Made by a program: the position numbers and the translations under genes
The notes under the pieces: model-generated
What the model was told of the DNA's origin: nothing
Database searches by the model: none
Seen by the model: only the letters and a program-made list of their open reading frames with translations
Source of the DNA: Nocardioides sp. zg-1308
Lineage (GTDB): Bacteria > Actinomycetota > Actinomycetes > Propionibacteriales > Nocardioidaceae
Direction of reading: 5' to 3'
Assembly: GCF_013155375.1 (NCBI RefSeq)
Contig: NZ_JABJQY010000005.1
Span: 124,001-188,000, forward strand
DNA: 64,000 nt
Shown: piece after piece, positions 33,072-42,500 of the stretch
Numbering within the stretch: the stretch's first letter is position 1
How the letters are laid out: each line of letters begins with the position of its first letter

Positions 33072-33557
33072 ATGAGCGGCGCGATGCGCAAGATCGGCGA
33101 GTACCTCGGCCTGCTCGAGGACACCGGCCACTACGACGACTACGACGGCGACAGCGAGACCACGACCCAGGAGGCTGTCGACCAGCGTCCGGTCCAGCGC
33201 GAGCGTCGCCCCGCCCCCGTGTCAGACCTCGCCGAGCGCCGTCGTCCGGCGCCGGTCCAGACAGGAGTCGTGGCCGAGTTGAGCCGCATCACCACGCTGC
33301 ACCCCCGCAACTACAACGAGGCCCGCCTGGTCGGGGAGAACTACCGCGACGGCACGCCCGTGATCATGAACCTCAGCGAGATGGACGACAACGACGCCAA
33401 GCGCCTCGTCGACTTCGCCGCCGGCCTGATCTTCGCGACCCGCGGGTCCATCGAGCGGGTGACCAACAAGGTGTTCCTGCTCTCGCCGCCCAACGTCGCG
33501 GTGTCCGCCGAGGACAAGCAGCGGATCGCCGAGGACGGCTTCTTCAACCAGAGCTGA
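33072..33557 (+). CDS. sepF: Cell division protein SepF
   Basis: A 161-residue SepF. An N-terminal amphipathic helix (AMRKIGEYLGLLE) for membrane binding is followed by an acidic and Arg/Pro-rich linker (about 20-65), then the globular DUF552 domain (about 70-155, with LHPRNYNEARLVGENYRDG and VNKVFLLSPPNVAVS-type strands). SepF tethers the FtsZ C-terminal peptide to the membrane and is essential in actinobacteria lacking FtsA. The ATG is preceded by GGAGGA. Confidence 0.93.
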   Translation: MSGAMRKIGEYLGLLEDTGHYDDYDGDSETTTQEAVDQRPVQRERRPAPVSDLAERRRPAPVQTGVVAELSRITTLHPRNYNEARLVGENYRDGTPVIMNLSEMDDNDAKRLVDFAAGLIFATRGSIERVTNKVFLLSPPNVAVSAEDKQRIAEDGFFNQS

Positions 33558-33571
33558 GCGACACTGTCACC

Positions 33572-33865
33572 GTGCAAGCCATCGGTCTGATCCTCTACAC
33601 GATCCTCTTCGTCTTCATCGGGCTGCTCTGGATCCGCTTCGTCGTGGACTGGGTCCAGGTGTTCGCCCGGCAGTGGCAGCCGCGAGGTCCGCTGCTCGTG
33701 GCGCTCGAAGGCGTCTACTCCGCCACCGACCCGCCGATCGTCGCGCTGCGCCGCGTCGTGCCGCCGCTGCGCCTCGGCCAGGTGGCCCTCGACCTGAGCT
33801 TCCTGCTGGTGATGGTGGGAGCGTGGCTGCTGCTCCGGGTGGTCGCAGGAGTCTTCGGCGTCTGA
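33572..33865 (+). CDS. YggT family membrane protein
   Basis: A 97-residue protein with two hydrophobic segments (about 4-26 and 72-92) flanking a short amphipathic loop, matching the YggT (Ylmg-like) family. VYSATDPPIVALRRVVPPLRLG is its characteristic middle region. In actinobacteria it is encoded between sepF and divIVA. Its function is not established; plastid and cyanobacterial relatives affect membrane and nucleoid organisation. Confidence 0.85.
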   Translation: MQAIGLILYTILFVFIGLLWIRFVVDWVQVFARQWQPRGPLLVALEGVYSATDPPIVALRRVVPPLRLGQVALDLSFLLVMVGAWLLLRVVAGVFGV

Positions 33866-33976
33866 GGTGTGAAACCATCCGTCCCACGGGTCACTGTGCC
33901 CCGCGCGACTCCGGGCGCTATTGTCTCCTGACAGCAGAGCCACCGTCTTATCGATCGTGAAAGTTTGGGTGACGTC

Positions 33977-34729
33977 ATGCCGCTGACGCCTGAGGACGTG
34001 AGCAACAAGCGCTTTACACCTGTGCGCCTCCGTGAGGGGTACGACATGGGCGAGGTGGACCAGTTCCTCGACGAGGTCGAGGCCGAGCTCGCCCGGCTCA
34101 CCAAGGAGAACGACGACCTGCGCGCCAAGCTGTCGGCCGCGCAGTCCGGTGGATCCTCGGCGCCCGCTCCCGCCCCCATGTCGTTCGCGCCGTCGGCTCC
34201 CGAGCCGGAGCCGGAGCCCGAGCCCGAGCCGGAGCCCGTGGCTGCCGCGCCGGTCGCTGCGCCCCCCACGCAGACGGCGCGCGTCAGCAACATCGCCGAC
34301 GCCTCCAACGCGGCCGCGCGCCTGCTCGAGATCGCCACGCGCAACGCCGACGAGCTCGTCGAGGACGCCAAGAACGAGGCGGACCGCATCGTCGGCTCCG
34401 CCCGCACCAAGGCCGACCGCCTCGAGGCCGAGGCCAAGACCAAGGCCGACCGCATGGAGGCCGACGCCCGTCAGCGCTCGCAGATGCTCGACTCGGAGAC
34501 CGCCGAGCGCCGTCAGCAGATGTTCGGCGACCTGGAGAAGGAGCGCGACAAGCTCAACAGCGACGTCGAGACCCTGCGCCAGTTCGAGCGGGAGTACCGC
34601 TCGCGGCTCAAGACCTACTTCACGCAGCAGCTGGAGGCGCTCTCCAATGGCGCCGAGAGCCAGGCGCCCGTCGACAGCGGCACGGCGCCCAAGCGGCTCC
34701 GCTCCGTCCTCGGCGACGAGGAGAACTGA
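33977..34729 (+). CDS. divIVA: Polar growth and division protein DivIVA (Wag31)
   Basis: A 250-residue DivIVA/Wag31. The N-terminal lipid-binding domain is MPLTPEDVSNKRFTPVRLRE...MGEVDQFLDEVE; then come a linker with a Pro-Glu repeat (PEPEPEPEPEPEP, about residues 80-92) and a long C-terminal coiled coil (about 115-225). It marks curved membrane and directs cell wall growth at poles and septum. ATG 33977 matches the family N-terminus; GTG 33965 is four codons upstream. A strong terminator follows. Confidence 0.94.
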   Translation: MPLTPEDVSNKRFTPVRLREGYDMGEVDQFLDEVEAELARLTKENDDLRAKLSAAQSGGSSAPAPAPMSFAPSAPEPEPEPEPEPEPVAAAPVAAPPTQTARVSNIADASNAAARLLEIATRNADELVEDAKNEADRIVGSARTKADRLEAEAKTKADRMEADARQRSQMLDSETAERRQQMFGDLEKERDKLNSDVETLRQFEREYRSRLKTYFTQQLEALSNGAESQAPVDSGTAPKRLRSVLGDEEN

Positions 34730-34757
34730 CAGCTCCACCCATGCTCCGCCCGCGAGG

Positions 34758-34792
34758 ACGACCGCCCCTTGGGGTGGTCGTTCTTGCATTTC
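34758..34792 (+). terminator. Rho-independent terminator of the ftsZ-divIVA region
   Basis: A perfect 11-pair stem ACGACCGCCCC / GGGGTGGTCGT (one G-T pair) with a two-base loop at 34758-34781 is followed by TTCTTGCATTT. It is the clearest intrinsic terminator in the window and closes the dcw transcript. Confidence 0.85.
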
Positions 34793-34885
34793 GGCGAGCC
34801 TGAGTTGGCTGGCCCTGCCGCAACGGCTAGCCTCCCTGCACCGTGTGGTTCCGCCACACCCGGAGCAGGCTGGAGGCCCGCGGAG

Positions 34886-35668
34886 ATGGCTGGCACAACG
34901 CGCAGGTCCCTCGCCGGCACCGCTGCGGCCGCCGCCAAGCGGGTGGTCGGACGCAAGGCCTCCGACGCCGAGGAGCCGGCTCCCGCGAAGACCGCGACGA
35001 CCGAGGCCGCCGCCACGAAGGCACCTGCCACGAAGGCCCCTGCCAAGAAGGCCCCCGCCAAGAAGGCTGCTGCCACGAAGGCCCCCGCGAAGGCCCCCGC
35101 GAAGAAGGCTGCGGCGACGAAGGCTGCGGCGAAGAAGACCCCGGCGAAGAAGACCAGCACGACGAAGTCCGCCACCCCATCCACCCCGACCGAGAAGGCA
35201 GTGCCCGTGACCAAGGCCGCCCCTGCGCCCACCCAGAAGGCCGCGCCGGCGAAGAAGGCCCGCAAGGCCACCCCCTCCACGCTCGTCGTCCTCGAGGGCG
35301 AGGACCCGTGGACCCGCGGCGAGCTCAACGAGGTCGTCAAGGAGCTCCGTGAGCACCAGGAGCGACTGACCACCATCGTGGACCAGTCCGAGGAGGAGCT
35401 GGCGGGCCTCATGCGCGACGCCGGTGACGGCGCCGGCCAGGACCAGGCCGACCTCGGCGCGACCAGCTTCGAACGCGACCACGAGTTCACGGTGCTCGCC
35501 AAGGAGCGCGAGACGCTCGCCCAGATCGAGCGGGCCCTGGCCCACATCGACGACGGGTCCTACGGCGTCTGCGACTCCTGCGGCAACGCCATCGGCAAGA
35601 ATCGGTTGATGGCGGTGCCCCATGCGACACTGTGCATGTCATGCAAGCAGCGCGAGGAGCGTCGCTGA
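34886..35668 (+). CDS. DksA/TraR C4-type zinc-finger protein with histone H1-like tail
   Basis: A 260-residue protein. The first 130 residues are an Ala/Lys/Pro-rich low-complexity region built from AKKAPAKK/AAATKAP units, like histone H1 or the tails of mycobacterial HU. The second half (about 135-260) has a coiled-coil helical hairpin (WTRGELNEVVKELREHQERL) and a zinc finger C-DSC...C-MSC near residues 231-254, as in DksA/TraR. DksA-type proteins act in the RNA polymerase secondary channel; the basic tail suggests nucleic acid binding too. ATG 34886 has GGAGG upstream. It overlaps lspA in another frame. Confidence 0.85.
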   Translation: MAGTTRRSLAGTAAAAAKRVVGRKASDAEEPAPAKTATTEAAATKAPATKAPAKKAPAKKAAATKAPAKAPAKKAAATKAAAKKTPAKKTSTTKSATPSTPTEKAVPVTKAAPAPTQKAAPAKKARKATPSTLVVLEGEDPWTRGELNEVVKELREHQERLTTIVDQSEEELAGLMRDAGDGAGQDQADLGATSFERDHEFTVLAKERETLAQIERALAHIDDGSYGVCDSCGNAIGKNRLMAVPHATLCMSCKQREERR

Positions 35669-36222
35669 ACCCCAGCGACCAGGCCGACGAGGGTCCTGCC
35701 CGACGTCGGCTCGGCCCCCGGTGGCTCTTCGCCGGCGTGGCCCTGCTGGCCTACGCCGTCGACCTCGGCTCCAAGCAGTGGGCGCTCTCGGCGCTGGCCG
35801 ACGGTGACATCGCGGTCCTCGGTGACTGGTTCACGCTGCACCTGACCTTCAACCCCGGAGCAGCGTTCAGCACGGGCACCGACTTCACGATCGTCTTCAC
35901 CGGGCTGGCCGTGGTCGCGGTCGTCGTCGTGCTGTGGCTGAGCCGCCGCCTCGGCAGCACGGGCTGGGCCCTGGCGCTCGGCCTGCTGCTGGGCGGCGTC
36001 GGCGGCAACCTGACCGACCGGCTCGTCCGCGACCCCGAGCCGTTGCACGGCCACGTCGTCGACTTCCTCATGCTGCCCAACTGGCCGGTCTTCAACGTCG
36101 CGGACATCTGCATCAACGTGGCCGCCGGGCTGATCATCCTCCAGACGTTCCGCGGCATCGCCCTCGACGGCAGCCGGGAGTCCGGTGCGGGCGACCCCGC
36201 CCCGGCCGGGTCGGACGGATGA
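35641..36222 (+). CDS. lspA: Lipoprotein signal peptidase (signal peptidase II)
   Basis: A 193-residue aspartic protease of the inner membrane that cleaves prolipoprotein signal peptides after lipid attachment. About four transmembrane helices are seen. Catalytic aspartates are in GGNLTDRL and FNVADICIN, and LTFNPGAAFS is the family's conserved loop. ATG 35641 (or GTG 35632) lies inside the end of the zinc-finger gene. It overlaps the pseudouridine synthase by four bases. Confidence 0.93.
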   Translation: MQAARGASLNPSDQADEGPARRRLGPRWLFAGVALLAYAVDLGSKQWALSALADGDIAVLGDWFTLHLTFNPGAAFSTGTDFTIVFTGLAVVAVVVVLWLSRRLGSTGWALALGLLLGGVGGNLTDRLVRDPEPLHGHVVDFLMLPNWPVFNVADICINVAAGLIILQTFRGIALDGSRESGAGDPAPAGSDG

Positions 36223-37157
36223 GCACACACGCCGAGCAGCGCACGGTCTTCGTCCCCGACGGCCTGGCCGGCGAGCGCGTCGACGCCGCGATGGCGCGCA
36301 TGTTCGGCTTCTCCCGCACCCGTGCCGCCGACCTGATCGCGCAGGGGCTCGTGCAGGTCGACGGGTCCGCGGTGGGCAAGAGCGACCGCGTCCACGGCGG
36401 CGCGATGCTCGACGTGTCCATCCCGGCCGAGTCCGACCCGCTGGAGGTCGTCCCCGAGGTCGTCGAGGGCATCCGGATCATCCACGACGACGACGCCATC
36501 GTCGTGATCGACAAGCCGGTCGGCGTCGCCGTCCACCCCTCGCCCGGCTGGAACGGCCCGACCGTGGTCGGCCACCTCGCCGGGGCCGGCTTCCGCATCT
36601 CCACCAGCGGTGCCAGCGAGCGGCAGGGCATCGTCCAGCGGCTCGACGTCGGCACGAGCGGCGTGATGGTGATCTGCAAGTCCGAGCACGCCTACTCGGT
36701 GCTCAAGAACGCGTTCCGCCACCGCACCGTCGACAAGACCTACCACGCGCTGGTGCAGGGCCACCCCGACCCGCTCGCCGGCACGATCGACGCCCCCATC
36801 GGTCGCCACCCGCACCACGACTACAAGTTCGCCGTGATGGCCGACGGCCGCCACAGCGTCACCCACTACGAGACGCTCGAGGCGCACCGGTTCGCCAGCC
36901 TGCTCGAGGTCCACCTCGAGACCGGCCGCACCCACCAGATCCGGGTCCACATGAGCGCCCTCAAGCACCCTTGCGTGGGTGACCTGACCTACGGCGCCGA
37001 CCCCACCCTCGCGCGGCGCCTCGGCCTCCAGCGGCAGTGGCTGCACGCCATGCGGCTCGGCTTCGAGCACCCGGAGACCGGCGACCACGTGGTCTACGAG
37101 TCGACCTATCCCGACGACCTGGCCGAGGCCCTCGAGGTCATCCGGGACGAGCACTGA
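36219..37157 (+). CDS. RluA/RluD-family pseudouridine synthase
   Basis: A 312-residue RNA-modifying enzyme. An N-terminal S4 RNA-binding domain (about residues 10-75) precedes the catalytic domain, with the active-site aspartate in QRLDVGTSGVMV and the GRTHQIRVHM motif. Its architecture matches RluD, which makes pseudouridines in helix 69 of 23S rRNA; the exact target here is inferred. ATG 36219 overlaps the lspA stop. The lspA-rluD pair is conserved in many bacteria. Confidence 0.9.
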   Translation: MSTHAEQRTVFVPDGLAGERVDAAMARMFGFSRTRAADLIAQGLVQVDGSAVGKSDRVHGGAMLDVSIPAESDPLEVVPEVVEGIRIIHDDDAIVVIDKPVGVAVHPSPGWNGPTVVGHLAGAGFRISTSGASERQGIVQRLDVGTSGVMVICKSEHAYSVLKNAFRHRTVDKTYHALVQGHPDPLAGTIDAPIGRHPHHDYKFAVMADGRHSVTHYETLEAHRFASLLEVHLETGRTHQIRVHMSALKHPCVGDLTYGADPTLARRLGLQRQWLHAMRLGFEHPETGDHVVYESTYPDDLAEALEVIRDEH

Positions 37158-37161
37158 GGCG

Positions 37162-37878
37162 ATGCGAGCCGGCACCGAGCTCCGCGCGGCCACGACCGCC
37201 GACCTCCCCGAGGTCGCGGACGTGCACCTGGCCGCGCGCCTCGGCGCCGGCGACGCGTTCCCGCCGGCCGTGCACACCGACGACGACGTACGCGCCTGGG
37301 TGCGCGGCTGGGACCTGGCGGCCCACGACGTGCGGGTCGCAACGTCCGGAGGACGCGTGGTCGGCTACACCCGCTCCACGCCGACCTGGCTCGACGACCT
37401 CTACGTCCACCCGGACGCCCAGGGGCGAGGGGTCGGCACGCTGCTGCTGCAGCAGGTGCTCGCCGACCACCCGGAGGGGGTCGGGCTGTGGGTCTTCGAG
37501 TCCAACCGTCCGGCCCGCGACTTCTACGCCCGCCACGGATTCGTGGCCCTGGAGCGCACCGACGGCACCGCCAACGAGGAGCGGGCGCCCGACATCAGGC
37601 TGGTGTGGCCCGGCCACGACCCGCTCGGCTGCTTCCGCTCGATGATCGACGAGGTCGACCTCGTGCTCGGCGACGTCCTCGCCCGTCGTACGGCCCTCAC
37701 CCGGGCGGTGCAGCTCGTCAAGCCCACCACCGAGCGTGACCCCCGCCGGGAGGCGGAGATCGCGCGCCGGGTGGCGGCGGTGGTGCCGGAGCTGGGGGAG
37801 GAGCGGGTCGCCCGCATCGTCGACGTCATCATCGCCGAGTCGGTCGAGGCGTCGCTCGAGGCACTGCGCCGCGAGTGA
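37162..37878 (+). CDS. GNAT acetyltransferase fused to a chorismate mutase-type (AroQ) domain
   Basis: A 238-residue two-domain protein. Residues 5-148 form a GNAT fold with the acetyl-CoA loop QGRGVG (87-92) and FYARHGF (121-127). Residues 153-236 align to AroQ chorismate mutase: R159, R176, K187, D193, R196, E197 and S227 fall at the positions of E. coli R11, R28, K39, D48, R51, E52 and S84, while the Gln88 position is S231. Most catalytic residues are therefore kept, but activity is unproven. It starts five bases after the rluD stop. What links the two activities is unknown. Confidence 0.75.
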   Translation: MRAGTELRAATTADLPEVADVHLAARLGAGDAFPPAVHTDDDVRAWVRGWDLAAHDVRVATSGGRVVGYTRSTPTWLDDLYVHPDAQGRGVGTLLLQQVLADHPEGVGLWVFESNRPARDFYARHGFVALERTDGTANEERAPDIRLVWPGHDPLGCFRSMIDEVDLVLGDVLARRTALTRAVQLVKPTTERDPRREAEIARRVAAVVPELGEERVARIVDVIIAESVEASLEALRRE

Positions 37879-37902
37879 CCGCGGGACGGTTGGGCGCGGG
37901 GG

Positions 37903-37908
37903 CATGAT
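37903..37908 (+). promoter_or_regulatory. -10 element deciding the start at 37915
   Basis: CATGAT lies six bases before GTG 37915, the same geometry as the other leaderless genes here. It favours 37915 over GTG 37909. Confidence 0.35.
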
Positions 37909-37914
37909 GTGCCG

Positions 37915-38427
37915 GTGCTGCCACGCCCCGGAGAGCTGCTCCACTTCAGCGAGGACCCCGGGATCGAGCGGTTCGTGCCGCACGTCGCCCGGACGGCGCG
38001 CCAGCCCGAGGCGTACGTCTGGACGGTCGACGCGCTGAACGCGCCCTGCTACTGGTTCCCGCGGCAGTGCCCCCGCGTCTGCTCGTGGTCCGACACCGGG
38101 CCCCGCGTCCACGCGGTGGAGGAGGCGTGGTTCGACACGGTCCGCACCACGACGCTTTACGCCTACCGGTTCGCGGCCACGGACTTCGAGCCGTTCGGGG
38201 AGCGGCCGCACGCCCACGTGGCCACGCACGCGGTGGCACCGCTGGGCCCGCCGATCGAGGTGGGCGACCTGCTCGGGCTGCACCGCGACCACGGCATCGA
38301 GCTGCGCGTGCTGCCCGCCCTCGACGGCCACTTCGAGGAGGTGCGGGCCAGCGGCCTGGAGTTCTCCGGCATCCGGATGGGCAACGCCGGCACCGGTCCG
38401 GGTGGCCCGTTCGCGGTCCGGCGCTGA
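37915..38427 (+). CDS. DUF6886-like protein
   Basis: A 170-residue soluble protein that looks like DUF6886. It has an N-terminal LLHFSEDPGIERFVPH, then a segment rich in Trp/Cys/Pro (YVWTVDALNAPCYWFPRQCPRV) and a conserved middle with an Arg-Phe-Glu character. No catalytic motif is evident. The family assignment is from memory of the N-terminal pattern and is moderately sure; function is unknown. Confidence 0.6.
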   Translation: MLPRPGELLHFSEDPGIERFVPHVARTARQPEAYVWTVDALNAPCYWFPRQCPRVCSWSDTGPRVHAVEEAWFDTVRTTTLYAYRFAATDFEPFGERPHAHVATHAVAPLGPPIEVGDLLGLHRDHGIELRVLPALDGHFEEVRASGLEFSGIRMGNAGTGPGGPFAVRR

Positions 38428-38457
38428 GCGCTGCCGGTCACCGGGCAGGATGGACCC

Positions 38458-39462
38458 GTGCTGGTCCACGACGACGTCATCGCGGCCTACCGAGACTTCG
38501 CCGCCTACGCCGCGGGCGACTCGCCCTGCTTCGAGGAGTGGGCGCTGGGGGTCGTCGACGACGACGAGGTGCTCGCCTGGCTGGGGACCCTGCCGGCGAT
38601 GAAGCGCCAGCCCAACCTCGTCTTCGCCGCCGCCCGCTGGCACGGTGCTCCCGCGCCCGGACCGTACGCCGGGCTCCGCAGCGTGCTGCTCGGGCAGGAG
38701 GCCGCCGTCCGGTCGACGGTGATGACGCGGGCCACCCAGACCAACGAGGTGGGCCGGCTCGCCGCGCTCACGCCCGTGCTCGGGCTGGTCGAGGGCCAGT
38801 TGGCGCTCATCGAGGTCGGCGCCAGTGCCGGGCTGTGCCTCTTCCCCGACCGCTACGACTACGACTGGCCGCCGCTCGGTGGGCTGCGAGGCAGCGGCGG
38901 TCCGGTGCTGCGGGCCGACGCGACCGGAGCGCTGCCGGTCCCGGCCGGGCACCCCGTGGTCGCGTGGCGCGGCGGGGTCGACCTCAACCCCCTCGACGTG
39001 GCCGACCCCGACGCCATGGCGTGGCTGGAGAACCTGGTGTGGCCCGAGCAGGACGAGCGGCGCGAGCGGCTCCGCGCGGCCGTCGGCGTCGCCGCCCAGG
39101 ACCCGCCCGCCGTGGTCCGAGGAGACCTCTTCGACCACCTCCCGGACCTGCTCGAGGAGGCGGCGGCGCACGGCACCCCCGTCGTCATGCACTCGGCGGT
39201 GATCGCCTACCTCGAGGAGCCCGGCCGACGGCGGTTCCACGAGCTGATGACCGGGCTCGTGGAGGCCGGGCGGTGCCGGTGGATCAGCAACGAGGGACGC
39301 CGCGTGCTGCCCGGGGTGACCGGCGACCTCGAGGTGCCGAGCGGCCGCTTCGTCACCGCCCTGGACGGCCGGCCGGTGGCCCTCAGCCACGGCCACGGGC
39401 ACGCCGTCGACTGGCTCGACCGGTCGAGTGTCCTGTCGGTGGGGACCGGCACACTGTCGTAG
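38458..39462 (+). CDS. DUF2332 domain protein
   Basis: A 334-residue protein of the DUF2332 family, common in actinobacteria. Signatures are VMTRATQTNEVGRLAAL and LALIEVGASAGLCLFPDRYDY, the latter resembling a SAM-binding glycine loop, so a methyltransferase-like fold is possible. The family has no proven activity. GTG 38458 is six bases after CAGGAT (38446-38451). Its TAG stop forms the start of a -10 element for dnaE1. Confidence 0.8.
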   Translation: MLVHDDVIAAYRDFAAYAAGDSPCFEEWALGVVDDDEVLAWLGTLPAMKRQPNLVFAAARWHGAPAPGPYAGLRSVLLGQEAAVRSTVMTRATQTNEVGRLAALTPVLGLVEGQLALIEVGASAGLCLFPDRYDYDWPPLGGLRGSGGPVLRADATGALPVPAGHPVVAWRGGVDLNPLDVADPDAMAWLENLVWPEQDERRERLRAAVGVAAQDPPAVVRGDLFDHLPDLLEEAAAHGTPVVMHSAVIAYLEEPGRRRFHELMTGLVEAGRCRWISNEGRRVLPGVTGDLEVPSGRFVTALDGRPVALSHGHGHAVDWLDRSSVLSVGTGTLS

Positions 39463-39465
39463 GCT
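39460..39465 (+). promoter_or_regulatory. -10 element overlapping the DUF2332 stop, before dnaE1
   Basis: TAGGCT starts with the TAG stop of the DUF2332 gene and lies 91 bases before the dnaE1 ATG. It would give dnaE1 a leader of about 85 bases. Confidence 0.35.
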
Positions 39466-39556
39466 TGCTGCTCTTCCCCCTCTCGCTGCGCAGTCAGCAC
39501 CCGCTCCCTGATCGACCCCCGTCTGCGACCCCCTGAAAGGTGCGGAAGACTCCTCC

Positions 39557-42500
39557 ATGTCGGCCGGCTCACACGACAGCTTCGTGCATCTCCACGTGCA
39601 CACCGAGTACTCCATGCTCGACGGGGCGTCGCTGCTCGACGGCCTGTTCAGCCGCACCAGCGACCTCGGCATGCCGGCGATCGCGATGACCGATCACGGC
39701 AACCTGCACGGGGCCTACGACTTCTACAGCAAGGCCAAGCGGGCCGGCATCAAGCCGATCATCGGCATCGAGGCCTACATCACGCCCGGCACCCAGCGCG
39801 GCGAGCGCCGCCGGGTCCGCTGGGGCCAGGGCGACCTGGCCGAGGAGGGCGGCAACGACGTCGCGGGCGGTGGCGCCTACACCCACATGACGATGTGGGC
39901 CGAGAGCACCGAGGGCATGCACAACCTGTTCCGGCTCTCGTCCCGCTCGAGCATGGAGGGCTACTTCTACAAGCCACGCATGGACAAGGAGATCCTCGCC
40001 GAGCACAGCAAGGGCCTCATCGTCAGCACCGGCTGCCCCAGCGGGGCGATCCAGACGCGGCTGCGCCTGGGCCAGTACGACGAGGCGGTGCGCGAGGCCG
40101 GCGAGCTCCAGGAGATCTTCGGGCGCGACAACGTGTTCCTCGAGCTCATGGACCACGGGATCGACATCGAGAAGCGGGTCCGCGACGACCTGCTGCGCCT
40201 CGGCAAGCAGATGGGCATCCCGCCCATCGCCACCAACGACTCCCACTACAACAACCCCGAGGACGCCGCCGCCCACGACGCGCTCATCTGCGTCGCCTCC
40301 GGCAAGCGGCTCTCCGACACCAACCGGCTCAAGTTCGACGGCGGTGGCTACTACATCAAGTCCGCCGCCGAGATGCGGCAGCTGTGGGGCGAGCAGTTCG
40401 GGATGCCCGAGGCGTGCGACAACACCCTCGCCATCGCCGAGCGCTGCGAGGTCGAGTTCACCGAGTCCACCGGCGGCTACATGGCGCGCGCCGACGTGCC
40501 GGAGGGCGAGTCCGAGGACTCCTGGTTCCGCAAGGAGGTGTGGCGCGGCATCGAGGCGCGCTACCCCGGCGAGCGGCTCGACCAGCAGGTGCGCGACCGG
40601 GTCGAGATGGAGCTCGCGATCATCTCGCAGAAGGGCTACTGCGGCTACTACCTCGTGGTCGCCGACTTCATCAACTGGGCCAAGGACAACGGCATCCGCG
40701 TCGGTCCCGGCCGTGGCTCGGGGGCGGGGTCGATCGCGGCCTACGCGCTGCGCATCACCGACCTGTGCCCGCTGGAGCACGGCCTGTTCTTCGAGCGCTT
40801 CCTCAACCCCGAGCGCCCCTCGATGCCCGACTTCGACATCGACTTCGACGACGCCCGGCGCGGCGAGGTCATCACCTACGTCAGCCAGAAGTACGGCGCC
40901 GACCGCGTCGCCCAGATCGCGACGTTCGGACGGCTCAAGGCCAAGGCCGCCATCAAGGACGCCGCCCGCGTCCTCGACCACGGCTTCGCGATCGGCGACC
41001 GGATCACCAAGGCCTACCCCGCCGACGTGATGGGCAAGGGCGTCGCGCTCAAGGACATCTTCAACGCCGACCACAAGCGCTACAACGACGGCGGCGAGTT
41101 CCGCGCGCTGCACGGCCAGGACCCCGACGTCCGCACGATCTACGAGACCGCGGTCGGCCTCGAGGGGCAGATCCGCAACTGGGGCGTGCACGCCGCCGGC
41201 GTGATCATGTCGAGCGAGCCGCTCATCGACATCGTGCCGATCATGGCCCGTCCGCAGGACGGCGCGGTCATCACCCAGTTCGACTACCCGATGTGCGAGT
41301 CGCTCGGGCTGGTCAAGATGGACTTCCTCGGCCTGTCCAACCTCCGCATCCTCGACGACGCCGTGCGCAACATCGAGGTCAACCGGGCCGAGACGGTCGT
41401 CCTGGAGGAGCTGGGCTTCGACGACCGCGCGACCTACGAGCTGATGGGCCGCGGTGACACGCTCGGCGTCTTCCAGCTCGACGGCTCGGGCATGCGGTCC
41501 CTGCTGCGCTCGCTGCAGCCCGACGCGTTCGCCGACATCACGGCCGTCAGCGCCCTCTACCGCCCCGGTCCGATGGGCGCCGACTCGCACAACAAGTATG
41601 CCCGCCGCAAGAACGGCCGCGAGGCGATCGAGCCGATCCACCCGGCGCTCGCCGACGCGCTCGAGCCGGTGCTCGGGGAGACCTACGGCCTGATCGTCTA
41701 CCAGGAGCAGGTGATGGCGATCGCGCAGGTGCTCGCGGGCTTCACCCTGGGGGCCGCCGACAACCTGCGCCGCGCGATGGGCAAGAAGAAGAAGGAGGAG
41801 CTCGACAAGCAGTACGCCGGCTTCCAGGCCGGCATGCTCGAGCGAGGCTTCCCGCAGGTCGCGATCGACAAGCTGTGGGAGATCCTGCTCCCGTTCTCCG
41901 ACTACGCGTTCAACAAGTCGCACTCCGCGGCCTACGGCGTCATCACCTACTGGACCGCCTACCTCAAGGCCAACTACCCGACCGAGTACATGGCCGCCCT
42001 CCTCACGTCCGTGAAGGACGACAAGGACAAGATGGCGATCTACCTCAACGAGTGCCGCCGGATGAAGATCCAGGTGCTGCCGCCCGACGTCAACGAGTCC
42101 CACGCCGACTTCACCCCGGTCGGCAACGACATCCGCTTCGGCCTCACCGCCGTGCGCAACGTCGGCCACAACGTCGTCGCCGGCATCGTGGCCGCGCGCG
42201 AGGAGAAGGACCGCTACGCCGACTTCAACGACTTCATGGAGAAGGTCCCCGCGCTCGTGTGCAACAAGCGCGTCGTGGAGTCGCTGATCAAGGCCGGCGC
42301 CTTCGACGACATGAAGCACAAGCGGCGCGCGCTCGCCGCGGTGCACGAGACGGCCGTCGACCAGTTCGTCGACCTCAAGAAGAACGAGGCGATCGGCCAG
42401 GACTCGCTCTTCGGCGGGCTGAGCGAGGACGACGCCGGCTTCGGCGTGAGCGTGACCATCCCCGACATCGACGACTGGGACAAGATGACCCTGCTCGGCC

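Noticed and set aside
34200..34250. Sequencing artefact in divIVA (Pro-Glu repeat)
   Set aside because: The repeat keeps the frame and lies in the variable linker of DivIVA, where such low-complexity sequence is normal.
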